Below are positions 17,397 to 25,198 of a stretch of DNA of 64,000 nucleotides, piece after piece. The stretch is taken from the NCBI RefSeq assembly GCF_020131355.1, contig NZ_JAHLEL010000044.1, positions 496,001 to 560,000 on the forward strand, in the 5' to 3' direction. Origin of the DNA: Pseudonocardia sp. ICBG1293. GTDB taxonomy: Bacteria > Actinomycetota > Actinomycetes > Mycobacteriales > Pseudonocardiaceae. Each line of letters opens with the position of its first letter. Within the stretch, counting starts at the first letter, position 1. A model generated the notes under the pieces. That model saw only the letters and a program-made list of their open reading frames with translations. It did not search any database and was not told where the DNA came from. A program made the translations under genes and the position numbers.

Positions 17397-19016
17397 ATGA
17401 CGGCTCAGCCCTCGCCCCCGCTCCCCCGCCCGGCCGCACCCGGACCGGTGACGCCGGGCCCCGGCGCGGGCGCGGTCGTGCCCCCGCCGCCCGTCCCGCG
17501 GCCCGCGGCCCCCGGGTTCGCCGAGCGGTTCGGCTCGCCACCGCGGGGGGTCCTGCTGCTCGGGCTGGCCGGGACCGTGCTGATGTTCCTCGGTTCGTTC
17601 GGCGGCGGCGGGATCCCGATGCGGGACCCGGTGATCGGCAACTCGGCGCTGTCGTTCTGGCGCTACGGCCACGGCGCGATGCTCGCGACGATCGTGATCT
17701 ACACCGGCCTGGTGCTGATGGTGTGGGCATGGGTGCGGCTGGGGCGCGCGGTCCTCGCCCGCCGCGCCGGCGGCCGCGCCGTGCTGACGACGGCGGCGGT
17801 GTGGATGCTGCCGATGCTCGTCACCGCGCCGCTGTTCACCCGCGACCCCTACAGCTACCTCGCCCAGGGCGCGCTGCCGCTGGCCGGGTACGACCCGTAC
17901 GTCGTCGGCCCGGACACCATGGGCGGGATCTTCACCGACAACGTGCACTTCTTCTGGCAGGACACCCCCGCCCCGTACGGGCCGCTGTTCATCCTGCTGG
18001 CGCAGGGCGTGGTCCTGCTGGCCGGCCAGAACGTGCTGCTCGGCGTCGTCCTGATGCGGCTGACCCTGGTCACCGGGCTGGCGCTGCTCGTCGCGGTGCT
18101 GCCCGCGCTGACCCGGCGGCTCGGCGGGCGGCCCGCGGTCGCGCTGTGGCTCGCCGTGGCGAACCCGGTGATGGTCGTGCACATGGTCGGCGGGGTGCAC
18201 AACGACCTGCTCGTCGTCGGGCTGCTGCCGCTCGCGGCGCTGCTGGCGCTGCGCCGGCGGTTCGTGTGGGCGATCGCCGTCGCGTCGCTGGCGATGGCGG
18301 TGAAGGCCTCCGCCGGGATCGTGCTGCCGTTCCTGGTGCTGGTGTGGGCGGCGGGGCTGTCGGGCGGGTTCTGGTCGCGGCTGGTCCGGGCCGGCGTGCC
18401 GTCGGTGACCGTGTTCGGTGTCGTGTTCGGCGGGGCGACCTGGCTCACCGGGTTCGGGCTGGGCTGGCTGCCCGCGCTCAGCGCGCCGTCGATGATCGTG
18501 AACTGGCTGTCGGTGCCCACCGCCGTCGGACAGGCGACCGCGAGCGTGGCCGGGATGTTCGCCGAGGACGTGAACACCCAGGCGTTCGTCGACACGTCGC
18601 GGTTCGTCGGCGCGGTGGTGATGGGCCTGCTCATCGCGCTGCTGTGGTGGCGCGGCCGCGACGATCCGCGGGCCGCGGTACGCAACGCCGCGATCGCCCT
18701 CGCGCTCGCCGCCGTGCTGTCCCCCACCACGCTGCCGTGGTACCTGAGCTGGGGATTCTGCCTGCTCGCCATGACCCCGTGGAGCGCGCGCGGGCTGCAG
18801 TGGGTCGTCGCGGGCTCGATCTGGCTGATGATCGTGTACTTCCCGGACGGCGAGACCGCCCTGTACGTGCCGCATTACCTGCTGGTGTGCGCGCTGGCCG
18901 CCGCGCTGGCCGCGGTGTCGCTGCTGCGCCCGGACCCGCTGGGCCTGCGCCGCGCGACCGCGGCCCCGGCGGCATCCCCGAGCACCCCCGCCGACGATGC
19001 GGTCCTCCGCGGCTGA
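17397..19016 (+). CDS. mptA: Polyprenol-phosphomannose-dependent alpha-(1-6)-mannosyltransferase (MptA/MptB-like, GT-C)
   Basis: 539-residue integral membrane protein with a Pro-rich cytoplasmic N-terminus (about 50 residues) and about 12 hydrophobic segments. GT-C features include the loop TRDPYSYLAQG with the acidic residue expected to act in catalysis, and GGVHNDLL later. In mycobacteria MptA (Rv2174) extends the alpha-1,6-mannan core of lipomannan using polyprenyl-phosphomannose. The gene lies directly after an idsA2 homologue as in M. tuberculosis, but with crtI inserted between. ATG at 17397. Its last 20 nt overlap the start of crtB. Confidence 0.85.
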   Translation: MTAQPSPPLPRPAAPGPVTPGPGAGAVVPPPPVPRPAAPGFAERFGSPPRGVLLLGLAGTVLMFLGSFGGGGIPMRDPVIGNSALSFWRYGHGAMLATIVIYTGLVLMVWAWVRLGRAVLARRAGGRAVLTTAAVWMLPMLVTAPLFTRDPYSYLAQGALPLAGYDPYVVGPDTMGGIFTDNVHFFWQDTPAPYGPLFILLAQGVVLLAGQNVLLGVVLMRLTLVTGLALLVAVLPALTRRLGGRPAVALWLAVANPVMVVHMVGGVHNDLLVVGLLPLAALLALRRRFVWAIAVASLAMAVKASAGIVLPFLVLVWAAGLSGGFWSRLVRAGVPSVTVFGVVFGGATWLTGFGLGWLPALSAPSMIVNWLSVPTAVGQATASVAGMFAEDVNTQAFVDTSRFVGAVVMGLLIALLWWRGRDDPRAAVRNAAIALALAAVLSPTTLPWYLSWGFCLLAMTPWSARGLQWVVAGSIWLMIVYFPDGETALYVPHYLLVCALAAALAAVSLLRPDPLGLRRATAAPAASPSTPADDAVLRG

Positions 19017-19989
19017 GCGGGCCGGACGCGTCGAGCTCGACGCCGCCGGCCTGACCGACCCGCAGCTGCGGGCCGCCTACGCGGCCTGCCGCGCGCTGCA
19101 CGCCGAGCACGGACGCACCTACTTCCTCGCGACGCGGCTGCTGCCCCCGGCCCGGCGGGTCGACATCCACGCGCTCTACGGCTTCGCCCGCTTCGCCGAC
19201 GAGATCGTCGACGACCCCGACGGGGCGGGCGGCGGGGACCCGCACACCCGGCTCGACGCCCTCGACGCCGAGCTGGAGGCCGCGCTGGCCGGGTCGCCGC
19301 TGCCGGGCAGCAGGCCCGAGGTGCTCGCCGTCGCCGAGACCGCCCGCCGCCACGACCTCGCGGCGTCGCTGTTCCGGGACTTCATGGTCTCGATGCGGAT
19401 GGACCTCACCGTCACCGACTACGCCACCGACGACGAACTGGCCGTCTACGTGCACGGCTCCGCCGCGGTGATCGGGCTGCAGACCCTGCCGGTGCTCGGG
19501 ACCGTCGTCCCGCGCGCGGAGGCCGAGCCGCACGCCGCGCTGCTGGGCGTGGCGTTCCAGGTCACCAACTTCCTGCGCGACGTCGGCGAGGACCTCGACC
19601 GCGGCCGGGTGTACCTGCCCGCCGACGAGCTCGCCGCGTTCGGCGTCGACCGCGAGCTGCTGGCCTGGAGCAGGCGTACCGGGCGGCCGGACCCGCGCAT
19701 CCGCCGCGCGCTGGCCCACCTGGTCGCCCGTACACGGGCCACCTACCGGCGGGCCGACCCGGGCATCCCGATGCTGGAACCGGTGTCGCGGGCCTGTGTC
19801 GGCGCCGCCAGGGTGCTGTACGCCGGGATCCTCGACGAGATCGCCGACGCGGGCTACGACGTGCTGACCCGCCGGGTCGCGGTGCCGAACCGGCGCCGGG
19901 CCGCCGTCGCGCTCCCCCGGCTCGGCCGGGCGCTCGCCGCCCGCGGGACCCAGCTGGCCCGCGACCGCGTCCGCCCCTCCCGGGGCTGA
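18997..19989 (+). CDS. crtB: Phytoene/squalene synthase family protein
   Basis: 330-residue head-to-head prenyl synthase, probably joining two GGPP into phytoene. The first metal-binding motif is DEIVDD (about residue 68), the second NFLRDVGEDLDRGRVYLP (about residue 190), both complete. RTYFLATRLLPP is the usual N-terminal signature. It starts inside the 3' end of mptA with ATG 18997. With crtE and crtI in the same transcription unit, phytoene synthase is more likely than squalene synthase. Confidence 0.92.
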   Translation: MRSSAAERAGRVELDAAGLTDPQLRAAYAACRALHAEHGRTYFLATRLLPPARRVDIHALYGFARFADEIVDDPDGAGGGDPHTRLDALDAELEAALAGSPLPGSRPEVLAVAETARRHDLAASLFRDFMVSMRMDLTVTDYATDDELAVYVHGSAAVIGLQTLPVLGTVVPRAEAEPHAALLGVAFQVTNFLRDVGEDLDRGRVYLPADELAAFGVDRELLAWSRRTGRPDPRIRRALAHLVARTRATYRRADPGIPMLEPVSRACVGAARVLYAGILDEIADAGYDVLTRRVAVPNRRRAAVALPRLGRALAARGTQLARDRVRPSRG

Positions 19990-20105
19990 CCGGCCCGGCC
20001 CCGCACGCCACACCGCGCCCACACCGCGCCCACGCCGCGCCACGCCTCGCGACTCCGCACACGGCGCCCGCGCCACGCGACTCCGCACACGGCGCCCACG
20101 CCCCG

Positions 20106-20154
20106 CACGAGCGGGCTGCTCGTACGAAAGGTTCGTACGAAGGGCCCGCTCGTG
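20106..20154. repeat. Nested palindrome, copy 1
   Basis: Outer arms CACGAGCGGGC (20106-20116) and GCCCGCTCGTG (20144-20154) are perfectly complementary; inside them TCGTACGAA (20120-20128) pairs with TTCGTACGA (20132-20140) around an AGG loop. Could act as a terminator of crtB transcription or as a protein-binding palindrome. Confidence 0.75.
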
Positions 20155-20278
20155 TGGCCCAGGGTCGGGCACCCCGACCCCGGGCCGGGCGGCGTGGGCG
20201 GCGGGCCGGGCATCACGGCGACGAGCCGGGCATCACTGCGACAGGCAGGGCGGCGTGGGCACCGCGCCCGCGCCCCCG

Positions 20279-20327
20279 CACGAACGGGCCGCTCGTACGA
20301 AAGGTTCGTACGGAAGGCCCGCTCGTG
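20279..20327. repeat. Nested palindrome, copy 2
   Basis: Same 49-bp architecture as 20106-20154: outer arms CACGAACGGGC and GCCCGCTCGTG (one mismatch) and inner arms TCGTACGAA / TTCGTACGG. Lies 173 bp downstream of copy 1. Confidence 0.72.
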
Positions 20328-20449
20328 CAGCCCGGGCGGGGCACGACGGGCCCGGGCGGGGCACGACGGGGACGCGGGGCGTGACGGAGCCGGGCGAGGG
20401 CGCGACGGACGCGGGCCGGGGGTGATGGATCCGGGCGGAGCCGGGGGGT

Positions 20450-21787
20450 GTCTCTATGGGTTCGTCAAGCGGCGGCGAGTTCTGGATCGGGGTTGTTGAC
20501 CGTGGGCGGGTTGTAGGGGCGGCGGTCGCGGAGCATGGCGTAGATGACGTCGGTGCGGCGTCGGGCGAGGCAGATCAGGGCGGCGTTGTGTCGTTTGCCG
20601 GCGGCTCGTTTGCGGTCGTAGTAGGCGCGGCTGGCGGGGTCGGCCAGGGCGGCGAATGCGGACAGGAACAGCGCGGATTTCAGGGCGTGGTTGCCGCGCT
20701 GGGATCGGGTTTCGCCTTTGATCGAGGTGCCGGAGCGGCGGGTGACTGGGGCGAGGCCGGCGTAAGCGGCGAGGTGCCCGGCGGTGGGGAACCCGGAGCC
20801 GTCGCCGACGATGGTGAGGATCTTGATGGCGGTCCTGACCCCGAGTCCGGGCATCGAGGTCAGGACCGGTCCAAGAGGGTGGGCCTCCAGGCGGGCTTCG
20901 AGCTCGTCGGCGAGCTGGTCGCGTTCGGTGTGGACCTGGCGCAGCTGCCCGGCGACGCCGGTGATGACACGGGCGAACGCGGCCGTGCCGGGAACGGTCA
21001 GGCTCTGGGCGTCGAGCGAGGTCAGGATCTGGGCGGGAAGGGTGCGGGCCAGTCGAGGCGACCGGGCCCGCATCGTCTCGGCGATCCCGTCAGCGCCGAG
21101 CTCTCGCAGGGCTTGCGGGGTGGGCGCGGCCGCGAGCAGGTCGAGCACGCCACCGCGGTCCAGGCGTGGCCCGAGCAGGCGTTCCAGGGCGGGATGAACA
21201 TGCAGCAGGGCGTCGCGCAGCCGGTTCGTCAGCCGGGTGCTCTGCCCAGCCAGGTCATCGTCGTAACCGGCGAGCACAGTGAGTTCGGCGAGGGTCTCGT
21301 CGTCGGTGCCGACCCGGCGCAGGGTGTGCGGCATCGTCCGGGCGGCCTCGGCGATCACGTGGGCGTCGCGGGCGTCGGTCTTGGCCTGCCCGGGATGCAG
21401 GTCGGCGATGCGGCGCATCGCCAGCCCGGGCAGGTAGGCCACCGTGATCCCCAGATCACGAGCGACGGCGATGGCCAGCGCTCCGATCGAGGCGGGCTGG
21501 TCGATGACCATCAGCACCGCGCCGTGCTCGGCCAGCCCGGACAGCACGGTGCGCAGCGCCGATTCGTCGTTGGGCAGGGCCTTGTCGTGCACCCGCTTCC
21601 CGTTGGTGTCGACCGCGCAGGCGTGGTGTTCGGACTTGCCCACGTCCGGGCCGCAGAACACCGCGAACCCGGTCGGGTGCTGGTCAGGATCGGGCAACCG
21701 CCGCTCCCTTCTCGTCGCGGCAGGCCGACCACGAGCACCCGCGCCGGCAGCCACGTTACGAGCAGACCACACGGGTCAGGTCTCTAT
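20450..21787 (-). mobile_element. IS110-family insertion sequence (ends tentative)
   Basis: An 8-mer GTCTCTAT (ATAGAGAC on the transposase strand) occurs on both sides of the transposase gene, at 20450-20457 and 21780-21787, which is how the core of an IS110 element appears; no terminal inverted repeats are seen, as expected. The non-coding 5' side may extend further right, to about 21,900. It separates the crtB end from the Rv2175c homologue. Confidence 0.6.
20465..21697 (-). CDS. IS110-family transposase (DEDD/serine recombinase)
   Basis: 410-residue protein with the N-terminal RuvC-like DEDD domain (FCGPDVGKSEHHACAVD, AKTDARDAHVIAE) and the C-terminal Transposase_20 domain (LTSMPGLGVRTAIKIL, then RSGTSIKGETRSQRGN carrying the candidate serine). 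Intact and of normal length. TTG at 21697 is chosen because GGGAGCGGCGG lies directly upstream; in-frame starts further up would add a low-complexity leader. IS110 enzymes move through a circular intermediate and are guided by a bridge RNA encoded in the adjacent non-coding end. Confidence 0.9.
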   Translation of the reverse strand: MPDPDQHPTGFAVFCGPDVGKSEHHACAVDTNGKRVHDKALPNDESALRTVLSGLAEHGAVLMVIDQPASIGALAIAVARDLGITVAYLPGLAMRRIADLHPGQAKTDARDAHVIAEAARTMPHTLRRVGTDDETLAELTVLAGYDDDLAGQSTRLTNRLRDALLHVHPALERLLGPRLDRGGVLDLLAAAPTPQALRELGADGIAETMRARSPRLARTLPAQILTSLDAQSLTVPGTAAFARVITGVAGQLRQVHTERDQLADELEARLEAHPLGPVLTSMPGLGVRTAIKILTIVGDGSGFPTAGHLAAYAGLAPVTRRSGTSIKGETRSQRGNHALKSALFLSAFAALADPASRAYYDRKRAAGKRHNAALICLARRRTDVIYAMLRDRRPYNPPTVNNPDPELAAA

Positions 21788-21879
21788 CAGCGGTCGTTGG
21801 CGCCCTCCGGCCACGGCGACAACACCCCCCAGATCATCGGGCGACAGGGGCAGTCAGTCATACCGCGGCCGGCGGCCTG

Positions 21880-21898
21880 CAAGCCCTCAGCGGGCTTG
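21880..21898 (-). terminator. Possible hairpin terminator downstream of the Rv2175c-like gene
   Basis: CAAGCCC (21880-21886) pairs with GGGCTTG (21892-21898) around a 5-nt loop, 33 nt past the gene's stop; there is no U tract. It might equally belong to the IS110 non-coding RNA region. Confidence 0.35.
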
Positions 21899-21930
21899 AT
21901 CAAGAAGGTAACGGGGCGCGGGTCGGTGGG

Positions 21931-22284
21931 TCAGAAGGCCATGGCCTGGGCGCGGCGCTTGATCTCCTTGTGCCGGCCCGCCCGCAGCGCGGCGATCGGG
22001 GCGCCGGGCAGCGACTCCTCCTCGGTGAACAGCCAGGTCAGGATGGCGTCGTCGTCGTAGCCCCCGTCGCGGAGGACGACGATGGTGCCGGGCAGTCCGC
22101 GCACGACGCCGCCCTGGTCGAGCAGGGCGGTCGGGACGACCACGTCGTGCCCGTTCTTGAACGACAGGAGCTGCCCGTCGCGGACGAGCTGGTGCACCCG
22201 GGAGACGGGGATCGACAGGCGGTCGGCCACCTCGGCGACGCTCAGCGTCTCGTCGGTGACAGCGGCGGGGAGGGACTCGTTCAC
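21931..22284 (-). CDS. Rv2175c-like DNA-binding regulatory protein
   Basis: About 117 residues with an N-terminal winged-helix/excisionase-like HTH (LSVAEVADRLSIPVSRVHQLVRDG) and the conserved C-terminus ending RRAQAMAF, nearly the same as the RRAQAMAY ending I recall for M. tuberculosis Rv2175c. That protein is a substrate of PknL, encoded next to it and divergently, exactly as here. Start: GTG 22284 gives a promoter-proximal palindrome just upstream; GTG 22302 would add six residues and place the palindrome within the coding region. Threonines in the N-terminal 20 residues are candidate phosphosites. Confidence 0.85.
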   Translation of the reverse strand: MNESLPAAVTDETLSVAEVADRLSIPVSRVHQLVRDGQLLSFKNGHDVVVPTALLDQGGVVRGLPGTIVVLRDGGYDDDAILTWLFTEEESLPGAPIAALRAGRHKEIKRRAQAMAF

Positions 22285-22288
22285 AGCC

Positions 22289-22299
22289 GGACACTGTCC
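22289..22299. promoter_or_regulatory. Palindrome between Rv2175c-like gene and pknL
   Basis: GGACACTGTCC, perfect 5-bp arms around one base, located 4 bp upstream of the preferred GTG start at 22284 in the divergent intergenic region. A candidate operator for autoregulation; binding is not shown. Confidence 0.35.
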
Positions 22300-22393
22300 C
22301 ACACCGCGCCGGTCGGTGCCGACGCCCGCCGGACCGCGCCGCCCGGCGGGCTCCGACGCCGACCACCTGCGCGGGCACCGGGATCCGCACCGG

Positions 22394-22399
22394 TAATCT
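22394..22399 (+). promoter_or_regulatory. -10 hexamer of pknL (leaderless)
   Basis: TAATCT, 8 nt before the ATG at 22408. Confidence 0.5.
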
Positions 22400-22407
22400 G
22401 GCCCGCG

Positions 22408-24273
22408 ATGAGCTCACCGTCCGGTCCGGCCGATCCCGGCGCCCCGGGTGGGGCCGGGCGGCTCGCCGCCGACGGCCCCGCCGAGGTGCTGCTCGACGGC
22501 CGCTACCGGGTCGGCCCGGTGCTGGCCCGCGGCGGCATGTCGACGGTGCACCACGGCACCGACACCCGTCTCGAGCGCGCCGTCGCGATCAAGGTGATGG
22601 ACCCGAGGATGGCCGGGGACCAGGCGTTCCGGACCCGGTTCGACCGCGAGGCGCGGCTGGCGGCCCGGATCGACCACCCGTCGGTCGTCGCGGTCTACGA
22701 CCGGGGCACCGTCCCGGCGGGCCGGCTGGGCGAGGCCAGTCTGTTCGTGGTCATGGAGCTGGTCGACGGCGGCACCCTGCGTGACGTGCTGCGCGCCCGT
22801 GGCGCCCTCGGGCTGCCCGCGGCGGTGCGGGTGCTGGAGCCGGTCCTCGCCGGTCTGGCCCGCGCGCACCGGCTCGGCATGGTGCACCGCGACGTGAAGC
22901 CGGAGAACGTCCTGATCTCCTCCGGCGGCGAGGTGAAGGTGGCCGACTTCGGTCTGCTCACCGCGGCCGCCGAGGCCGGCGTCAGCCACGCCGGGATGAT
23001 CCTGGGGACGATGGCCTACCTCTCCCCCGAGCAGGTCGTGTCCGGGCGGGCCGACGGCCGCAGCGACGTCTACGCCGCCGGGGTCGTGCTCTACGAGATG
23101 CTGACCGGGCAGCCGCCCTACACCGCCGACAACCCGCTCTCGGTGGCCTACCGGCACGTGAACGAGGACGTGCCGCCGCCCTCGGCCCTGGTCCCCGGTC
23201 TGCCGCCTGCCGTGGACGCGCTCGTCGCCCGGGCGACCTCGCGGGACCCGGAGCTGCGCCCGGTCGACGCCGAGCACTTCCGGCGCGAGCTGCTGGACAT
23301 GGCCGACCGGCTGGGACTGCCCCGGACGGCGACACCGCGCCCGCCGGGCCCCCCGCCGCCCGACGACGGCGCCACCCTCCCCGCGGGCCCGCTGCGCCAC
23401 CGGCCGCTCGACGCCGCCGTCCCCGGCCCCGGCGGGACCCGGGTGCAGGCCCGCGGTCGTGGCGCGCACGGCACCGCCGTCACCCCGGCCGGCCAGCCGG
23501 AACCGATGACCCGTGAGGAGCTCGCCGGGCGCCGCCGACGTGGCCGCCGGGTGTTCGCGCTCTGGATGGTGCTGCTCCTGCTGCTGGCCGCGCTGGCCGG
23601 GACGGGCGCCTGGTGGCTCGGCTCGGGCCGCTGGACCACGATGCCCGCGGTCACCGGCCTGGACCGCGAGCAGGCGACCGTGCTGGTCGCCGACTCCGAT
23701 CTCACGCCCACGGTCACCGAACGCGCCGACGACGACGTGGCGCCCGACCTCGTCGCGCAGGTGGACCCGGCACCGCAGACCCGGGTGCTGCGCGGGACCA
23801 CGGTCACCCTGGTGGTGTCCACCGGACGTCCCGCGGTGCCCGACGTGCCCGCCGGCAGCGCCGTGGACACCGCGGAGGACGCGGTGCGCCGCGCCGGGCT
23901 GACCCCGGTGCAGTCCACGACCGCGTCGGAGTACAGCACCGAGGTGCCTGCCGGTGCGGTCGTCAGGACCGACCCGCCCGCCGGGACGCGGCTGGCGGGC
24001 GGTGCCCCGGTCACCCTGGTGACCAGCCGCGGCACCGAGCCCGCCCCGCCACCGCCCCCACCGCCTGCGGAGTCTTCGGCCCCCGTGTCGGTGCCGTTCG
24101 TGATCGGCATGCGCGCGGACGAGGCGTCGGAGCTGCTGCGGCAGGAGGGTTTCGACGTCGACGTGGAGCGCAGCTTCCCGTTCGGCCGTCGCGACGGGCA
24201 CGTCGTCGGCCAGGACCCGGGCGCGGGCGGCGACGCCGAGCCGGGCGACACGATCACCCTCACCGTCCTCTGA
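22408..24273 (+). CDS. pknL: PASTA-domain serine/threonine protein kinase PknL
   Basis: 621 residues. Kinase domain about 30-300: glycine loop ARGGMSTVHHG, ATP lysine in VAIKVM, catalytic loop HRDVKPEN, DFG, and LSPEQ in the activation segment. A Pro/Arg-rich juxtamembrane linker leads to one membrane helix (about 385-405, VFALWMVLLLLLAALAG) and three extracellular PASTA repeats up to the C-terminus, with a Pro-rich spacer before the last. It is divergent from the Rv2175c-like substrate gene, so it is the positional and domain counterpart of M. tuberculosis PknL (Rv2176). Likely senses cell-wall precursors and phosphorylates the neighbouring regulator. Confidence 0.93.
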   Translation: MSSPSGPADPGAPGGAGRLAADGPAEVLLDGRYRVGPVLARGGMSTVHHGTDTRLERAVAIKVMDPRMAGDQAFRTRFDREARLAARIDHPSVVAVYDRGTVPAGRLGEASLFVVMELVDGGTLRDVLRARGALGLPAAVRVLEPVLAGLARAHRLGMVHRDVKPENVLISSGGEVKVADFGLLTAAAEAGVSHAGMILGTMAYLSPEQVVSGRADGRSDVYAAGVVLYEMLTGQPPYTADNPLSVAYRHVNEDVPPPSALVPGLPPAVDALVARATSRDPELRPVDAEHFRRELLDMADRLGLPRTATPRPPGPPPPDDGATLPAGPLRHRPLDAAVPGPGGTRVQARGRGAHGTAVTPAGQPEPMTREELAGRRRRGRRVFALWMVLLLLLAALAGTGAWWLGSGRWTTMPAVTGLDREQATVLVADSDLTPTVTERADDDVAPDLVAQVDPAPQTRVLRGTTVTLVVSTGRPAVPDVPAGSAVDTAEDAVRRAGLTPVQSTTASEYSTEVPAGAVVRTDPPAGTRLAGGAPVTLVTSRGTEPAPPPPPPPAESSAPVSVPFVIGMRADEASELLRQEGFDVDVERSFPFGRRDGHVVGQDPGAGGDAEPGDTITLTVL

Positions 24274-24285
24274 GCCCCGCATCCG

Positions 24286-24307
24286 CTCCCCGGGGACGCC
24301 CGGGGAG
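24286..24307. terminator. Bidirectional hairpin between pknL and the ribokinase gene
   Basis: CTCCCCGGG and CCCGGGGAG form a perfect 9-bp stem with a GACG loop between two convergent genes. No T-run, as usual in actinobacteria. Confidence 0.65.
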
Positions 24308-24334
24308 GACGGGACGGTACCGGCGTCCGGGCGC

Positions 24335-25198
24335 CTACAGCCCGAAGCGCAGGCGCTCGTCCTCACCGACGACCGGCAGCTGCGCCCCGGCGACGGTCAC
24401 CGCGAGGGCACCGGCGCGCACGGCGTAGCGGGCCGCGTCGGCCAGGTCGTCCCCGGCGGCGAGACGCACGGCGACGGCGGCCAGGAACGCGTCGCCCGAC
24501 CCGGTGGTGTCCACCGGGTCGACCCGCATCGCCTCGACCGTGGTGACGGTGTCGGGTCCGGGGTCGTGGACCTCGCAGCCCGCGGCCCCACGGGTCACGA
24601 CCGACCGGGCCACCGGGTGGTCCCCCAGCAGCGCGGCCTCGTGCTCGTTGACCACGAGCACGTCGGTCGCGTCGAGCAGCTCCGGCGGCACCGCGGCGGA
24701 GGGCGAGAGGTTGAGCAGCACGGTGGTCCCCGCCGCACGGGCGGCCCGGGCGGCGGCGAGCACCGTCGGCGTCGGGATCTCCAGCGACAGGGTGAGCACC
24801 GCGACGTCGTCGAAGGAGGGCAGGTCGGCGGCGGCCAGTCCGGCGTTCGCGCCGGGCGAGACGACGATGGTGTTGTCGCCCGTGGCGTCGACGGTGATGA
24901 CCGCGGTGCCGGTGGCCGTGCCGGGGCGCACCACCACCGCGGCGACGTCGGCCCCGGCCGCGGCGACGGCGTCGCGCACCGTGCGGCCGTGGTCGTCGTC
25001 GCCGATCGCGCCGACCATCGCAACCGCGACGCCGGCGCGCGCGCCGAGCCGGGCGGCGGCGACGGCCTGGTTGGCCCCCTTGCCGCCGGGACCGGTGGTG
25101 AGGTCGGCCCCGGCGACGGTCTCCCCCGGCCCGGGGAAGCGCTCGGTGCGCACCACCAGGTCGGCGTTGAGCGAGCCGACCACCAGCACGCGGCTCAT
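24335..25198 (-). CDS. rbsK: Ribokinase (PfkB family)
   Basis: 287 residues. N-terminal signature VVGSLNADLVVRTERFPGPGET and GPGGKGANQAVAAARLG are ribokinase-type; the C-terminal PfkB signature is DTTGSGDAFLAAVAV with the catalytic aspartate. It would phosphorylate ribose released by the nucleoside hydrolase of the same operon. ATG at 25198 overlaps the MFS gene stop by 4 nt. Last gene of the iunH-MFS-rbsK operon. Confidence 0.93.
   Translation of the reverse strand: MSRVLVVGSLNADLVVRTERFPGPGETVAGADLTTGPGGKGANQAVAAARLGARAGVAVAMVGAIGDDDHGRTVRDAVAAAGADVAAVVVRPGTATGTAVITVDATGDNTIVVSPGANAGLAAADLPSFDDVAVLTLSLEIPTPTVLAAARAARAAGTTVLLNLSPSAAVPPELLDATDVLVVNEHEAALLGDHPVARSVVTRGAAGCEVHDPGPDTVTTVEAMRVDPVDTTGSGDAFLAAVAVRLAAGDDLADAARYAVRAGALAVTVAGAQLPVVGEDERLRFGL

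Larger units (their letters stand above)
19990..20464. other. Repeat-rich intergenic region
   Basis: 475 bp after crtB with no convincing gene. It begins with short imperfect repeats of the type CGCGCCCACACCG and CGACTCCGCACACGGCGCC, then holds two copies of a 49-bp nested palindrome and ends with degenerate GGGCACGACGGG repeats before the IS110 end. Open frames crossing it are low complexity and disagree between repeat copies. Confidence 0.6.

Noticed and set aside
20152..20499. Short open frame in the palindromic repeat region
   Set aside because: Low-complexity product spanning both palindromes and the edge of the IS110 element; no ribosome site or family resemblance.
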